Assembly (NCBI RefSeq): GCF_002865645.1
Contig: NW_020194667.1
Location: 1,511,762-1,575,761, forward strand
DNA: 64,000 nucleotides
Reading direction: 5' to 3'
Source of the DNA: Hyaloscypha bicolor E
Lineage: Eukaryota > Ascomycota > Leotiomycetes > Helotiales > Hyaloscyphaceae
Each line of letters starts with the position of its first letter. Within the stretch, counting starts at the first letter, position 1. The translations under genes and the position numbers were made by a program. Positions 49,699 to 61,900 of the stretch are shown in pieces. The notes below the pieces were generated by a model. It saw nothing but the letters and a program-made list of their open reading frames with translations, did no database searches and was not told the DNA's origin.

Positions 49699-50194
49699 GA
49701 TGGACAAGTGCGGGAGATGACTTAAATGAGGAGGATTTAAAAGGCTGTGATGTTTGCTCTAAAGAATTATCAATACATGTCTCAACATGTGGGAGTCGCG
49801 GTCTTTTTTATACACGGCCTCCTAGCCTCGTGCAGCTTGATCACCTACGTTTTTGAATGATCCTCGGTGCTCCAGGGTAATTTACTGACGTGCAGCTCCT
49901 TGCAGGATCATTTATTACCTGAGTGGTATGGTATTACGGATCACAGCGTTCTTTGCGCGAGCCTTACGCCAGACTCATTTCGCTCATTCGTGATCCAAAA
50001 TGATCCCATCCTGATTGGCTAAGATCAGAACAGCACCGCCGACGATGAATGATCTCTTTAACTCAGAGTGCTATTGAACGTAACATATTCCGGTTGATCT
50101 CGTATAACAATATAATGAGCTTGTCAATTTCAAGGCCGAACAATTGTGCCTTCGTCATTTAAATGCCCTTTGTTTTCCTCAAGAGCTTTCCACC
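49699..50194. promoter_or_regulatory. Shared divergent promoter region
   Basis: This 496-bp spacer lies between divergent start codons. It contains GATTGG (an inverted CCAAT box, near 50,031) and many GATC/ATGATC words (49,838, 49,858, 49,907, 49,938, 49,990, 50,000, 50,024, 50,051). The GATC clustering may be chance or may mark a GATA-type binding cluster. An upstream ATG at 50,163 is out of frame with the Zn2Cys6 start and could act as an overlapping upstream ORF. Confidence 0.45.
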
Positions 50195-50844
50195 ATGTCT
50201 AACCGTGTTGTTAAATCCAAAGGGGGACAGTCCAAGAAAACTCAAGATCGCCACTCTCTCTACGAATACATTTGTCTCAACGGTGTTGAGATGCCGGCAT
50301 GTTCTCGTTGTCGTGAGAAGAGTCTTGCTTGCAAGCTGTCCGACAAATCAGAGCGCTGCGGCGAATGTGTCCGCGCAGGGGTTACTTGCGATGCTGACGG
50401 GTTCTCTGCTATAGCCTGTAAGCAAACGTTCCAATAGTGATGGGTGTGGTCCTTACTTTCACAGTATCTCGGATTTCTCGGGAGAAGTCACGCCTGGAGT
50501 CTGAAGAGGAGGCTGCGTGGGACGAGATGGTTACATTACAAGCAAAACTTGCTCGGCTGAGAAAGCAGAAGCGCTTGTTGGAGCGGAGGGGTGTCGAGAT
50601 GGTTCGTCGTGGATTGGAGAACTTGGATGAGCTGGAAAAGGAGGATCGTCGCGCCGAGGGAGGCAGGCTAGCCATGGGACCCACCCAAGCCGGAGAACAA
50701 GATTTCGTTTGGGATTTCTCACAGATCACGGACCTAGATGTCTCAGGCCCCTACAGCGCAGGACATGAACAGCAGGGAATGGGCCACAGTCTCGAGTACT
50801 TCGGAGATGTCGCGCAGCTTCGCATTGAGCACGGCGCAGGATAG
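50195..50844 (+). CDS. Zn2Cys6-like/coiled-coil protein (2 exons, 200 aa)
   Basis: The start is ATG 50,195 in a CACCATG context. Exons are 50,195-50,417 and 50,465-50,844. The 47-bp intron has GTAAGC, a CTTAC branch site and TTTCACAG. Residues 36-65 give C-x2-C-x6-C-x8-C-x2-C-x6-C (CSRCREKSLACK...CGECVRAGVTC), the Zn2Cys6 binuclear cluster spacing. A charged, leucine-rich helix follows (LQAKLARLRKQKRLLERRGVE), probably a dimerising coiled coil. The tail is acidic. It is much shorter than standard fungal Zn2Cys6 regulators and lacks the fungal_trans domain. Short proteins of this kind are often multicopy in ascomycetes. A DNA-binding role is likely but unproven. Confidence 0.82.
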
Positions 50845-51484
50845 GATGGAATGGGGAGATTGGCTTTGTACTAGGATTTTGTTCGGTTTCCAGTCATAAA
50901 TTTTTACTTTAGTAGTCTTTCATTGGTTGTTGATGGCTATGGGACTCTTGCCTTTGGTCAGGTCATAGTAGGTATGATGCGGGCGGTTGCGAAAAGGTAA
51001 GGCAGTTGGAGAGAGGTATGAGGAGGGTCGAGGTGGTTGCAAAGGGAAGGGCCCCTTTAGCGCGACGTCAAGTCCGACTATTAGTGCGGGGGCGGGGTAG
51101 CTGACCCAGAAGACTGCTGTTTGAGCGTTTTAGAAAGGTTCATCATATTCTCCAATACACTAACTTGATTTCAACGTGACAGGAATGTGAAAAATCGACA
51201 GGCAGCTTGGACCGCCTTTTCAGGACTTCCAAAATTGGAATGTGGCTTCTAAGGTTCTGACTTCGGCTTCCCACCAGGGCCTGGATCCCGTGCAACGCGA
51301 CTGCGTGCAAGCCCCTATTAAATCGGCACCCATGCTACAGTGTGCAGAAAAGTCGGATTTATCCGTGCAGAGTCCCATTTCTCGTCATTATTTGAGGTTG
51401 AAGCTTATCTCTTTTCCCATTCGTTTTACCAGCTTACTGAATAATTTCTCACAACTTTCAATCCTGCCTGCGTCGCAAAGAAGC
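50845..51484. other. Intergenic region
   Basis: No gene seen. The open frame that begins at 51,242 upstream of the methyltransferase-like start has no family counterpart and is probably leader sequence. Confidence 0.4.
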
Positions 51485-52690
51485 ATGGCTGGGGTATTAG
51501 CAGCGAACACCAAGACCCCGTCTCCAGACCCTGAATTAGGGATCGAAGCCGATGAATACGACGACAATGACTCTGCGCTCGGCAACCTTCAGAGCTCAAC
51601 AACTTCAATCAGCTCCTCCGTCATGAAATTCCACGAAGAGAACGGGAGAACCTATCACGCCCACCAAGATGGAAAATACCTGCTTCCAAACGATGAGCAA
51701 GAGTAGGACCGTTTAGATCTCCAGCATCACTTCTTCACTCTAACATTCGACGGGAAACTGTTTATTTGCAATGTCGACAAGGGTGAGAAACAGGTCTATC
51801 GGGTGCTTGATGCTGGCTGTGGGACGGGAATATGGGCAATTGATTTCGCGGATGAGCATCCCGATGCCGAGGTTCCAGGGATCGATCTCAGTCCCATTCA
51901 GCCAGCGTTCATACCCCCGAATGCTACTTTTGTAGTTGATGATTTGGAGCAGGAATGGGCTTTCAGCAATAAGTTCGACTTTATTTATATGAGGATGTTG
52001 TCGGCTTCAATTCTGGACTTTCCTGCCATGTTCAAGAACAGCTTTGAGTAAAATACCCATCCTTAATGTCCTGCTCTCCAACTTCGTATCTTCAATCTCT
52101 TCTCTTTGTTGTATCTTGGTTTTCTTCTAGATGCTCATATGTGACAGGAATCTCAACCCAGGCGGCTACATAGAGTTGGCAGACAAGTGCCTACCCATGC
52201 TTTCGGACGATGGATCTCTGCTGCCCACCTCAGCGCTACAACAGTGGTCCGACTTCACCATTGAAGGAACTAGCGAAGTGGGTCGGTCAATTACTGCAGC
52301 GAGCGAGTACAAGAAGCAGCCAGAGGAAGCCAGTTTCATCAATGTCGTGGAGACTGGGACAAATGGCCGACAAACCCCTGGCCAAAAGATCCAAAGTTCA
52401 AACAGCTAGGTGTGAAAAATGCCCGCAATTTGATCATTCGCAGATGAAGAGAATTTAACGTAGATAGGGTTATGGACATACGAGAATCTGGCCCCTGGGC
52501 TTGAAGGTTTCAGCTTGGGCCTCTTTACTCGCGTGAAGGGTTGGAAGAAGGTCCGGAACGATATGAATGACAGGAAAATTCATGCTTACTTGCCGATGTA
52601 AGTACCGATTACTCGGCGAACGCTTGATAACTGCTCACGACGAGATGTAGATACGTTGCATCTGGACAGAAGCCACCAGAGGAACCTTAA
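51485..52690 (+). pseudogene. LaeA-like SAM-dependent methyltransferase, disrupted
   Basis: The start is ATG 51,485. The order is typical: an acidic N-terminus, ENGRTYHAHQDGKYLLPNDE, SAM motif I LDAGCGTGIWAIDFADEHP (about 51,805), GIDLSPIQPAFIPPNATFVV, ENLNPGGYIEL (after an intron from about 52,050 to 52,147), KWPTNPWPKDPKFKQLG, an FTRVKGW segment, and a C-terminus YVASGQKPPEEP after an intron from about 52,598 to 52,650. Lesions: TAG at 51,704-51,706 where family members have Gln (a CpA to TpA change); a frameshift near 52,350 after SFINVVE; a TGA after NLIIRR near 52,444; and another frame break near 52,500. LaeA relatives are fungal methyltransferases, some of which regulate secondary metabolism. 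This copy cannot make a full protein. Confidence 0.85.
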
Positions 52691-53733
52691 GATCGAGTGG
52701 AGGAAGGACCTTCCGAGCAGATGGCCTCGCGGTGGACATAACATGAGGCACTAAATATGCCAACTTCGATGGGACATTTCAACTACGTCGTCTCCTAATG
52801 TTGCCTCGATCTCTCGCACATCCAATAATATCTCGAAAATCTCGAAAATCTCGGAAGCTCTGGGATACTAAAGTCTTCTCTTCTTGAAGTCGGGATCATT
52901 ATCCAGCTTTGACAGAGGATAATGAAGATTAGTGTCGCTTTTTATGTCTACCGCGAGGGGGTGCAGGTAAAGGAAGGGATTCCTTGCGCAGCTGAATGAA
53001 CGTTCACATGACTGCACCGGCTCCGGCTGGCAGGATGCTCAGCTTCACTTGGGTAATCGTCCCATTCTTTCCCCCAACATGAAGGGATCTCCGCTTGATA
53101 TAATTGCTCGCAATCAAGTGCTTGGAGATATCTTCATCTACACATGACGGGTTCGGTCACGTACGAGGGGGGAACATCCATATTGAGATGAACTGAGACG
53201 GAAATATAATCAAAATGTGCTCTGAAGCCACTTGGATAATCTTGACGCGAAAACAACTTTACTAGAACTCTTTCAGAAATTGGTTCTAGATCATCCCCTC
53301 TGATTCCGCACAGGGGCTCTCGAGAAAGAGACAGAACTTTAAGAACAATTTTCAAAAGAATTATGCAAGAGAAAACTTGGGGGGGGGGTAATAGATCTAG
53401 TGAATTTGTTGAAGTGGAGAAAGTGCATCCTCAGCTTGCTCGTGCTGGCGAGTTGAGTCCGGTGAGTTGAAGTTTGCATCCATGTTGTTGAAATGAGGTG
53501 GTTGGAAGCCTTGCTTGATTATCGATGGCTGGGAAGCCCCCTAATATAAGTCCAAAATCCACTCGAGCCCCAGCCCCCTAGCTGCCTTAGGCACCATAAG
53601 CTTGGCACCTTTCAACACATGTCAAACGGGCCGAGCAAACAGAGCAAACACCCAATTTCGCTTAGCAAAATTTCTCGAGTACAAATACTTCGCGGTCCCT
53701 TCGAACTTCCATCTTTTCTCTCCATCTTAGTGC
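52691..53733. other. Intergenic region, no gene recognised
   Basis: Contains tandem short words (CTCGAAAATCTCGAAAATCTCGG, about 52,832-52,854) and a run of Gs near 53,380-53,388. A 73-residue minus frame at 53,134-53,355 has no domain or splice support. Confidence 0.4.
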
Positions 53734-54134
53734 ATGGGTAAGCCGGACCCCCCAACCTCGCACTCGCATGTTGCTAACATTTCCCAAGGTTTTACGCATA
53801 TCAGTGGTCAGTAGCACCCTCATTCGACACCCGCGACAATCATACTAACTCGATTCCAGAGGATTCGTCCGAGATGTAAGTTCCTCCAACCTTCGATCTC
53901 CCGATCCAAAACTAACTGCTTCCCAGTGCGTTTTTGCTAGTTGTGAGTTGCCTTCGACCTCGAGTTCCCTTGAGCGGCCACTGATTGTTCACCAGGAAAA
54001 CTATAACCATGACCGCTCTTGCTCGGCCTAGGCTGGGTGAGGAATCTTTGGAAACCAACCTTCTCTCGAAAGAGAAACCTTTTTTCATTGCGGGTGGTCC
54101 CTCGAGGACTAGCGTGAAGAAGAATAGAAGATGA
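53734..54134 (+). CDS. Intron-dense small protein gene (58 aa)
   Basis: Three short introns with strong fungal signals: 53,738-53,788 (GTAAGC, GCTAAC, CAAG), 53,807-53,859 (GTCAGT, ACTAAC, CCAG) and 53,876-53,995 (GTAAGT to ACCAG). Exons of 4, 18, 16 and 139 nt join to a 58-residue frame beginning MGFTHISEDSSEMKTITMTA and ending PSRTSVKKNRR. The last intron contains a complete internal acceptor (ACTAAC...CCCAG, 53,926) and donor (GTGAGT, 53,943) around a 16-nt segment. Including that segment shifts the frame and gives a 29-residue product. Alternatively, translation could begin at ATG 54,008 with the upstream exons as leader. No family is recognised. Confidence 0.5.
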
Positions 54135-54433
54135 AGGGGCTTGAGAAGGCGACAGGACACAGCGTGAGCATGAGATTATGCTTAGACAACATCACTTTCG
54201 GAGTGCAATGATTCAAGGCTGCGATGAAGCAGCTGGAGGAGAGTGGCAGCTATGTAGAGCATTACGGCACTGAATACTATGGGCTCATGCAATTCTCGAT
54301 ATCATCTATCACCGTAACCTTGCATGGCTCTGCAGTTATGCTAAAAGACGCGTCTGCTCTAACGCGATGTAATCCTGATGATCTAAGGATGCGGCTCTCG
54401 AGTCCACATTCCCAACGTCAACACATCAACACC
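54135..54433. other. Upstream region of the MAT2B-like gene
   Basis: An in-frame ATG at 54,224 would add 70 residues, but family members begin at the Rossmann strand, so the interval is treated as promoter and leader. Confidence 0.5.
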
Positions 54434-55584
54434 ATGGCAGCTCTCATCACCGGCGCAACAGGTCTCCTCGGCCGCCAGGTCACGAAAGCCTTCGAGCGTG
54501 GCGGCTGGAGGGTAACAGGCACAGGCTACACGCGCGCCTCCCCACCTTCGATCCTGAAGGTGGACCTCACCGTGCCGGACGAGATAGCAAAGGTGTTGGA
54601 AGACGTCAAGTGAGTCCCAATACCGCCTCCTCTGCACGCAGGCAGCGCTGACTGGCACGAGGGTATAGACCAAGTGTCGTCGTCCATTGTGAGCTCTTCA
54701 CCTTCACCCCATACTCATAGCCCCTACACCAAATGGAAGGGCAAGACAGGACTCGAGCTGACAGACCACTTCAGGCGCTGCCAACAGGTTCCCCGACAAA
54801 TGCGACAATGACCCCGACGGCACACGCGCCCTGAACGACGCAGCAACCCGCGCTCTCGCCAAGCTCTGCGCCTTCTCCTCCATCTGCCTCATCTACATCT
54901 CAACCGACTACGTGTTTCCTGGCACTGAAGGCGACGCACCATATCACGTCACCAGCGCGCCGAAGCCGCCGAATCTATATGGGGAAACGAAGCGTGCGGG
55001 GGAGAAGGCTGTGTTAGAAGAGTATGCGAAGGCGGGGGAGAAGGGAAAGGGATGGGGCGTGGTATTGAGGGTGCCGGTGCTTTATGGGGAGGCGGAGAGC
55101 CCTGCGGAGAGTGCGGTCAATGTCTTGATGGATGCGGTTTGGAAGGTGCAGGAGAAGGACGCGAGCGTTAAGATGGATCACTGGGCGTTGCGGTATCCTA
55201 CGAATACAGAGGATGTTGCAAGAGTCTGTCAAGGCATGCCCTCTTTCTTTCCACTCTCCCATACCTTTTGCTTATTGAGATTGTATAGAGCTTGCAACGA
55301 AATTCCTCGACACACAGGATCCAAAATCCCTTCCTACCATCCTGCAATTCTCGTCCGAAGACAAGTTCACGAAATACGAGATCTGCCAGCTGTTTGCGGA
55401 GATTATGGGATTACCACTGGATGGCATGGTGGCTAATGCTGAAGGCAACGACCCGAAGGCTACTGTTCAGCGGCCGTATGATTGCCACCTTTCGAGTCAG
55501 GCGTTGAAGGATTTGGGGATTAATACTTCGACTATGGACTTTAAGGGGTGGTGGAGGAGGGAGGCGAGGGCATATAGGAAATGA
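54434..55584 (+). CDS. Methionine adenosyltransferase beta-subunit-like protein (4 exons, 316 aa)
   Basis: Exons are 54,434-54,609, 54,669-54,688, 54,775-55,233 and 55,289-55,584. The spliced product is an extended short-chain dehydrogenase/RmlD-type protein. It has the glycine-rich nucleotide loop GATGLLG at residues 7-13, VVVHCAAN after the 20-nt exon, IYISTDYVF near 105-113, catalytic-type YGETK at 134-138, and VLRVPVLYGE further on. This tracks human MAT2B closely. MAT2B regulates S-adenosylmethionine synthetase and binds NADP; in fungi the enzyme role is less certain, and dTDP-4-dehydrorhamnose reductase is the wider family. The third intron starts with GC (CAAG|GCATGC) and ends TATAG. 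Start 54,434 is chosen because the fold begins there. Confidence 0.88.
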
Positions 55585-55986
55585 AGAAATGGAGAGGCTC
55601 TGGTCCTACAGGGACATGACGAAGGCATGTGGAAGGGGACGGCTGTTTTTCCCATAACGTGGCATATATGGGGAGTGCTTAGCTTGGCCGAGAGCCTTGC
55701 TGTCGGGCTGTATTATACAAGTTAGGAGAACAACGGCAATGCCTTGAAATCCAGCCTCCAAAATACCAAACCCTTGTCTTCCCCGCTGAACAGGCGTCCG
55801 TCGCAGCATGATCTTGCAGGAAAAGCACAGTGATATGCAATTGAATATCACAATTGCCAGAAGCTGGATCTAATGGCTGGCAGTTTCGCAGTTTCTATGC
55901 AAGCAGACCCGACGAGGGCAGCATTCTTGAAAATTCATGTGCATTTCCACACATGCTCCTCATCTCTAATACCCTCTACCTCTTCT
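55585..55986. other. Spacer between convergent genes
   Basis: It separates the stop codons of two convergent genes and should hold both 3' UTRs. No gene or strong terminator is seen. Confidence 0.5.
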
Positions 55987-58900
55987 CTAGTTTTCGTCTT
56001 GGGCTTTGTCTACAATATCCTGATTATCCTCGATCATCTCCGCACACCACCGCTCAAACACCTTAGCACCCACCATCTCCGCCCTCTCACGAATTTCCAC
56101 AACATTACTCATGTTCACGAATGCCCTCCCAGCAACCAAAATCTTATCTTCGACTTGAGACATCAGTGCAGGGATTATCCAGCAGTCGGCTCCCTTGTGA
56201 AGATCAAGAAGTAGGTCGAGCTTCGTGGCCCTCTCATCCTCATCGTCGTCATCTAACACCTCCATCTCTTTCCAATCGATTTCCTCCTCGTAGGCGTGGT
56301 CGATCATGGTTGATAGCGTGTGATAGGACATGTAGTCGTCAGGGTCAGTGTTCTCGTCGTATGTTATGATATCTTCCTGTCTCCATCGACTGTCGAATTG
56401 CTGGGCACATTTTTCCGACGCTGCGCCTAGCACCACCTTGTGGGCTTTAATAAGTCTGCCTTCAGTCGAAAAGGTGATATCCAACAACTTCTTGTCTTTT
56501 CTCAGTTGTCGTAGTGATTTGGACACTGAACAACCAAGGTGGAGAGTGGGTCGTGTGACGGTTGGGTAGGTAATGGAGCGGCAGCCCATGCCTCTCAACA
56601 ACTTCTCGAAACGCATCAGTCGAGGTCTGACTGCTTTCATTTTCCCAGAGTCGATTGAACTGGATAGAACCAGGTTCTCAATCCCTTGCCAGGACGACGC
56701 GATATCCTCCAATTGCACAGTTCCGCGATCCGATGTGCCTAAATTCAGCCAGATGGCCTCATTTCCTACATTATACCAGTCCCTGCTGTCTAGATGATCT
56801 TGGAGGTATTCGTAGGTGAGATCCAGATCTGTGAGGAAGTCATGAATTTGGTCTCGCTTCAGATCTTCGGAAAAGATCTTCATGGTTTGCAGGTGCTGCC
56901 AAACCATATCGATATCCGGGCGACCAGCCTGGCCGTGGCTGGTAAGTTTACCAAGCACTTCTCGTGTCGGTTGGTGAACGACAAATGGAGTTTGAGTCCA
57001 ACAAATAGCCACATGCTCATATAAAATGACGTCAGAAAGATGTAGAAACTCCTCATCAGTAGCCAACGTAGCCATGGTATCTCGCCTATACTGAGGTTCG
57101 GTGCTGAAGTCTGTCCTGGATCGAAACACTCTCTCCCTTGCAATGGCATCCCAGTGACCCCCAAAACTCTGAATATTGGAAAGGGGAGACGTCAGTAGAG
57201 ATAGAACCGTCCGGGAATCTTGCTCAAGATGTGGATCATTTTGTGCATCTCCTGCGTTGAGACGGGCTTTCAGGACCTTGAGGCATTGAATATAGTCTCC
57301 AGCACTGAGGGAATTGTTCGCTCGGTGACGAAGACCCAATCTCAGCCAAAATAATCGATATCCTTCCACGCTCTTATGGAGGAATCGAGTTTCTTTTTGG
57401 TGTCTGAAAGCTGATATGAATATTGGATCCTCGTGGTCGTACATCTCGCATGTCTTTGTTAACTTGCAATTCCCATCAGCTGCAACTTTGCTGTCAGTCA
57501 ATATCGGTAAGAGGCTATTCCAAGAATCTGAGTGAGCGGCGATACTGGCAATCGCAGAAATGAGCGGTTGAAAGTACTGCCATTGAATAGCGCTTAGAGT
57601 TGATGGCATTGGCAGTACATAGTCCCTGAGGAGCATCTGAATGGGCAGTTTTTTAACTCCCAGTTTCAACAGACAATCACGGTTTCGAGCATCGCTGGAA
57701 AATGAAGGAAGGACAAATCGACTGCAATCTTTCATCCATGGAACGAGAAGGCGAGAATCTTCAGCAATCCAAGAGTCGTTTGCAGAGACCAATTGATCCG
57801 GGGATGATGCATGGAAAACCGGCCAGAGAGGAATCGACTTCAAATCGGTACCGAGACCAACGAAGCCGCCAGGTTCACGGTTTAGTATTTCGGCTGAAAG
57901 GTGGGCTATAGCCAAGTTTCGTAGTATCTGATTGCTAGCGTTAGTAAACATTTCATCCGTTTTTCGAGCCAGATAAAAGTCAGTCAGTATATTAGGGGAA
58001 TGCTAAGAGCTGCTGCCTTTACTTTGCTTACAAACGCAGTTCCAGTTAATGTCAATGTAGAAGAGGTTCTGGCAAATGTCCTTCGCAATTTTGTCTATTC
58101 AAATTCCTAGCCTTGAGCTAGAGATTCAGAATGTACGAACTTTCGTGGGACATTTTGCTATAGGAAGGTATTCTCAAAGCTTTTAAGGGGTGTTCTTACC
58201 TTCAGATTAGCTGCATCCAAATGAGTTTTCACGAACATTCCAATTCCACTTCCACCTGAGAGCAATCGTAATGAGCGGATGAGTCGATAGAAAGAGGCTT
58301 CATAGTAGAATGACTTCTCTTCATCCGCCATAGATTTTGGCATTAGGTCCGGGTTGAAACGCCAGAGATCGGGGAACCTATCGCACAGCTTTTTATGCTC
58401 ACCACTCGACGGCTCCACCACTGCGGGAAGTGTATGGAATAATTTTGGGCTTGTATATAAGTGGGTGCCATTCAATCTCAAGGTCGTTACTCGGAATATT
58501 TTGGCCTCAAGGGTGTCGATGTTTGATGAGGGCGCAGAAGAATCAATGTTGCTGTTCCAATATTTCCAAAATTCCGTGAGCCATCTATCCTCTTCTGCAC
58601 TTCGGGTCGAGACTACTGGCTTCATCTCCAGTAATTTCTTGACATCACAGAGTTTCAATCTAGCAAGATTGAACTTTCCACTGTCGAGAACAGGCTCAAG
58701 CATCGTTCCGATGCCCGACTTCACTAAACGTCTTGATGCGAATCCGAAGAGCTTCAATTCGTCCTCGGAAACCACGAAATACTTTGGTGATTCAGCTGCA
58801 TTTGAATTCTCGAGCCTCAAGGTAGCTAATGTTCCATCTGCGAGAGGAAGAACGTGACAGCCGTCCAAATCGCGAAGTTCAGAGTCAACCGGGATGAGTA

Positions 58901-61900
58901 GATCAAAAAGCACATCGAAGATGTTTGGGTTCTGAGCCATCTCTTTCAGAAGGCTCGTTCTGCCGTTCTCTGACTTGAATAGTGCCCGTAGCATGGGTCC
59001 TGTAACACACTTCACATCAGGCACTACCTTCAGATGTTTCATGATTTTTATTGGTATGTCACGGACCAGGTTCACTTGCATCGCCATGAGGAGCGGAGCA
59101 AGTGTTCTGGATTGACCTCTGTCTAAGAAGTCAAATACTGCTCGGCTGATATCAAGTGATTCCGGCGGTCTGCGTTGAGGAGCTCCTACGGCAGGCTGAG
59201 CCTTCGGGAAGAGGCGTTGTGAACTCCCGGGCAATTTTTGCCAGAAAGATGCACAAAGAAGCTCTGCGCAACTTTTTTTGGGGGGCTCTTCCTGTGGCCA
59301 GAAACTGAACACACGCTGACGGACCTGCGGTAAAATGTCATCGAGGAATGACAAGTATAGGTTCGGTAAAGCTTCTTGAAGAAGATATCTGTTCCATCCG
59401 ACTCCTTGTGATTTCGTCCCATAGTCGTCAATCGCGATGGACTGCCGGTCACCAGAGAGCGAAAACGTGGCATGGATATGAACCGGAAGATCCGAAGATG
59501 TTGGTAATGGGAGTGTGCTGAACATCCTTGGCCGGCTAGCCTCTGGGCCCGTAGCAGGGGAACTAAGAGTGTCGAATTTTGAAGATATCAGCGCCGCAAT
59601 CCCGCACTCAACATTTTTCATTTCCCTCCTCGAGCTGTCCGGCAATCGGTCGGCCTCCGGAAGCAGATCCTCAATTGCGACCCACCATTTGTCTTTCCCA
59701 GTCAGTTGAGTACCAAAAATCGATTTCCAGGTAATCTGACAAACGACAGGCTTGGAGAATTGATCGACATCCTCGTCCACATCCAGTAGCTTAGTGATAG
59801 ACCATTCAAAATCTGGCTGGCTTTGAATTCCGAAGTCTATCGATTTGATTCGTCTCAAGAACAGTAGAGATGTGCGAGCTTCGTGAAAATATGTTTTCAT
59901 GAGCTTGCAGACCTCATCCTCATCCACAACTGTCTTGCTGTTTCTCAAGGCGGATCCAGAAGAGCTCACAGTGTTGCGCAATGGGAAGCGGAAAATCGTC
60001 CCGGGGTAGTTGTCAAGGCTTTGTGTATAGCCCCATAATCCTTCAAATGGGACAAGTTGGTCTCCGCAAGCAATTCGCAACCTCGACAGTTTTAGTTTGA
60101 CACCTGCCATACATCTTCCGTTGATCTGGTTTCTTGGTAAAACCTTTCGCTGTGGACTGGTAGTCCTAGTCAGCAACCCGTTGCGAAGATTGAGATTATT
60201 GAAACTTACTCAAGGATGAGCAACCATTCCCCAGACAGGATCATCGGGACATCTGTCCAATGATACATCGTCTGAGATCCTCGTCCAAATTGGCCAATAG
60301 TTGCCTTATCATGTGCTTTGCTACCTTCACCCACATTTTTGAAGCCTTTGAAGTCACTTTCGCTGAAAACTGAAGGATGTTTATCAGTAACATATACGTC
60401 AAATAGCCACAGATGACTTGCCTCCATCATTGTGAACCAGAAAGGCTGGCCCTTGAAACTTCATCATCTCGGGCGTAAGAAGCTTGCCGACAGGGTGTTC
60501 TCTTTTGTCCAACAGCCAGCTGATGCGTGACGCTCCTTCAGCATCATCCGCGTTTGCGAGATATTCTCTGAATGTCGTTTCAACTGGATATCGATCCAAA
60601 GTGTCTGCAATACGTGTCGTCACGTTCTCCCGCTGGTCAAACTCGTCCTCATCATCGACTTCTTCAATTTCCAATATCCCTTTGAGCAATTGCTCCCGTA
60701 GACCCCCAATCTTAAGTCGTTCGATTGTTCTACGAGGGACGTCTGGATGAGTAATGTTGACCTTTTCCTTTGGCTTTAAAGGTCCAAGATCGTCATAGTT
60801 GATATCTTGAATTGGACAGAGCTGTCCGGCTGCGCTAAGAACTTTGAGTTGAGTCAAGGAATCTCTCGGAATTCTGCTGGCTAAGTTGACGATTTCGATT
60901 GCAACAGCCACATCGGATTCTTCAAGCGGCAGTTTTGTCTCTAATATCGCCTGGACTTTTAGTAGATCAGTTAACTGTGGCTGATCTCCAACTTTAAGCT
61001 TGATAAGAAGATCTTTGTGGTCTTGCCAGAACTTGTTTTCAACGTTTGCAAGATATGGTTGGAGACGGTCGCAGCCAGCAATAGATCTCTGAGGACGGAA
61101 GGCTTGCGAAGGTGTGACGAACATCCCGCTGTTGACAAGAACACAAGAAATCCTCGTCAAATCACTGGCTAACGTATCGACAAGGCCGTTCTGGGAGATG
61201 TAGCTGAAGACTGCGTCAACAACCTTTCGATCTTTGGTCTGAACACCAAACTCGAGCTGCGAGCGCAAAACACGGCTTGGTAATATCTTATGCCAGCCTA
61301 AGCGTCTTTCCCACTCCACGGAGATCGGCATATCAAGAACCGGGAGCTGCGAACTGACTAGCAATCGATCTCTAAAGCCACGACACTCAACTGAAGTCTT
61401 CAGTGAGAGAGTGCCGCTGAGATCAACAACCGGAAGCCACTTTAGGCGTTGCAGGTTTGATCCAGCATGGCTTCCTGATGGCGTCGTCCAGGAACAGACA
61501 GATTTCAACAGCTCATGAGCCCGCATCTGTATCAGTTGTAACGAACGGTTGGTGCTTGCATAGCAGCGTATTCGATGTTCGACGACGGATTCATCCACTG
61601 TAGTCTTCAGGCCACAGCCTTTCAAGGCAGCATTAAATCTCCGAAGAAAACTTGCCTTTGGAAATATTTCTTCGTCATCGAAACAGAGTCCCTTTAGCTC
61701 AGCGACAGATGGATCAATGAGATCGGCGGCTAATGCAAACTTGGAAGTATCTTTTCCATCCAACCGAGAAATGGGAACCATAGGAATTTCTCGCAGCCTG
61801 GCTTGAAAGTCAAGAGACAGGAGAGAAAAATGGCCAAGCACGAATTCTGCCATCTGCTCTTTCCGGGAGGAGGTCCAATTGCGGGCTTTGCCACTTTGCC

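Noticed and set aside
53134..53355. 73-residue minus-strand ORF
   Set aside because: No domain, no splice signals and no conserved context.
54224..54433. N-terminal extension of the MAT2B-like protein from ATG 54,224
   Set aside because: The 70 extra residues have no counterpart in the family, and the Rossmann fold starts directly after ATG 54,434.
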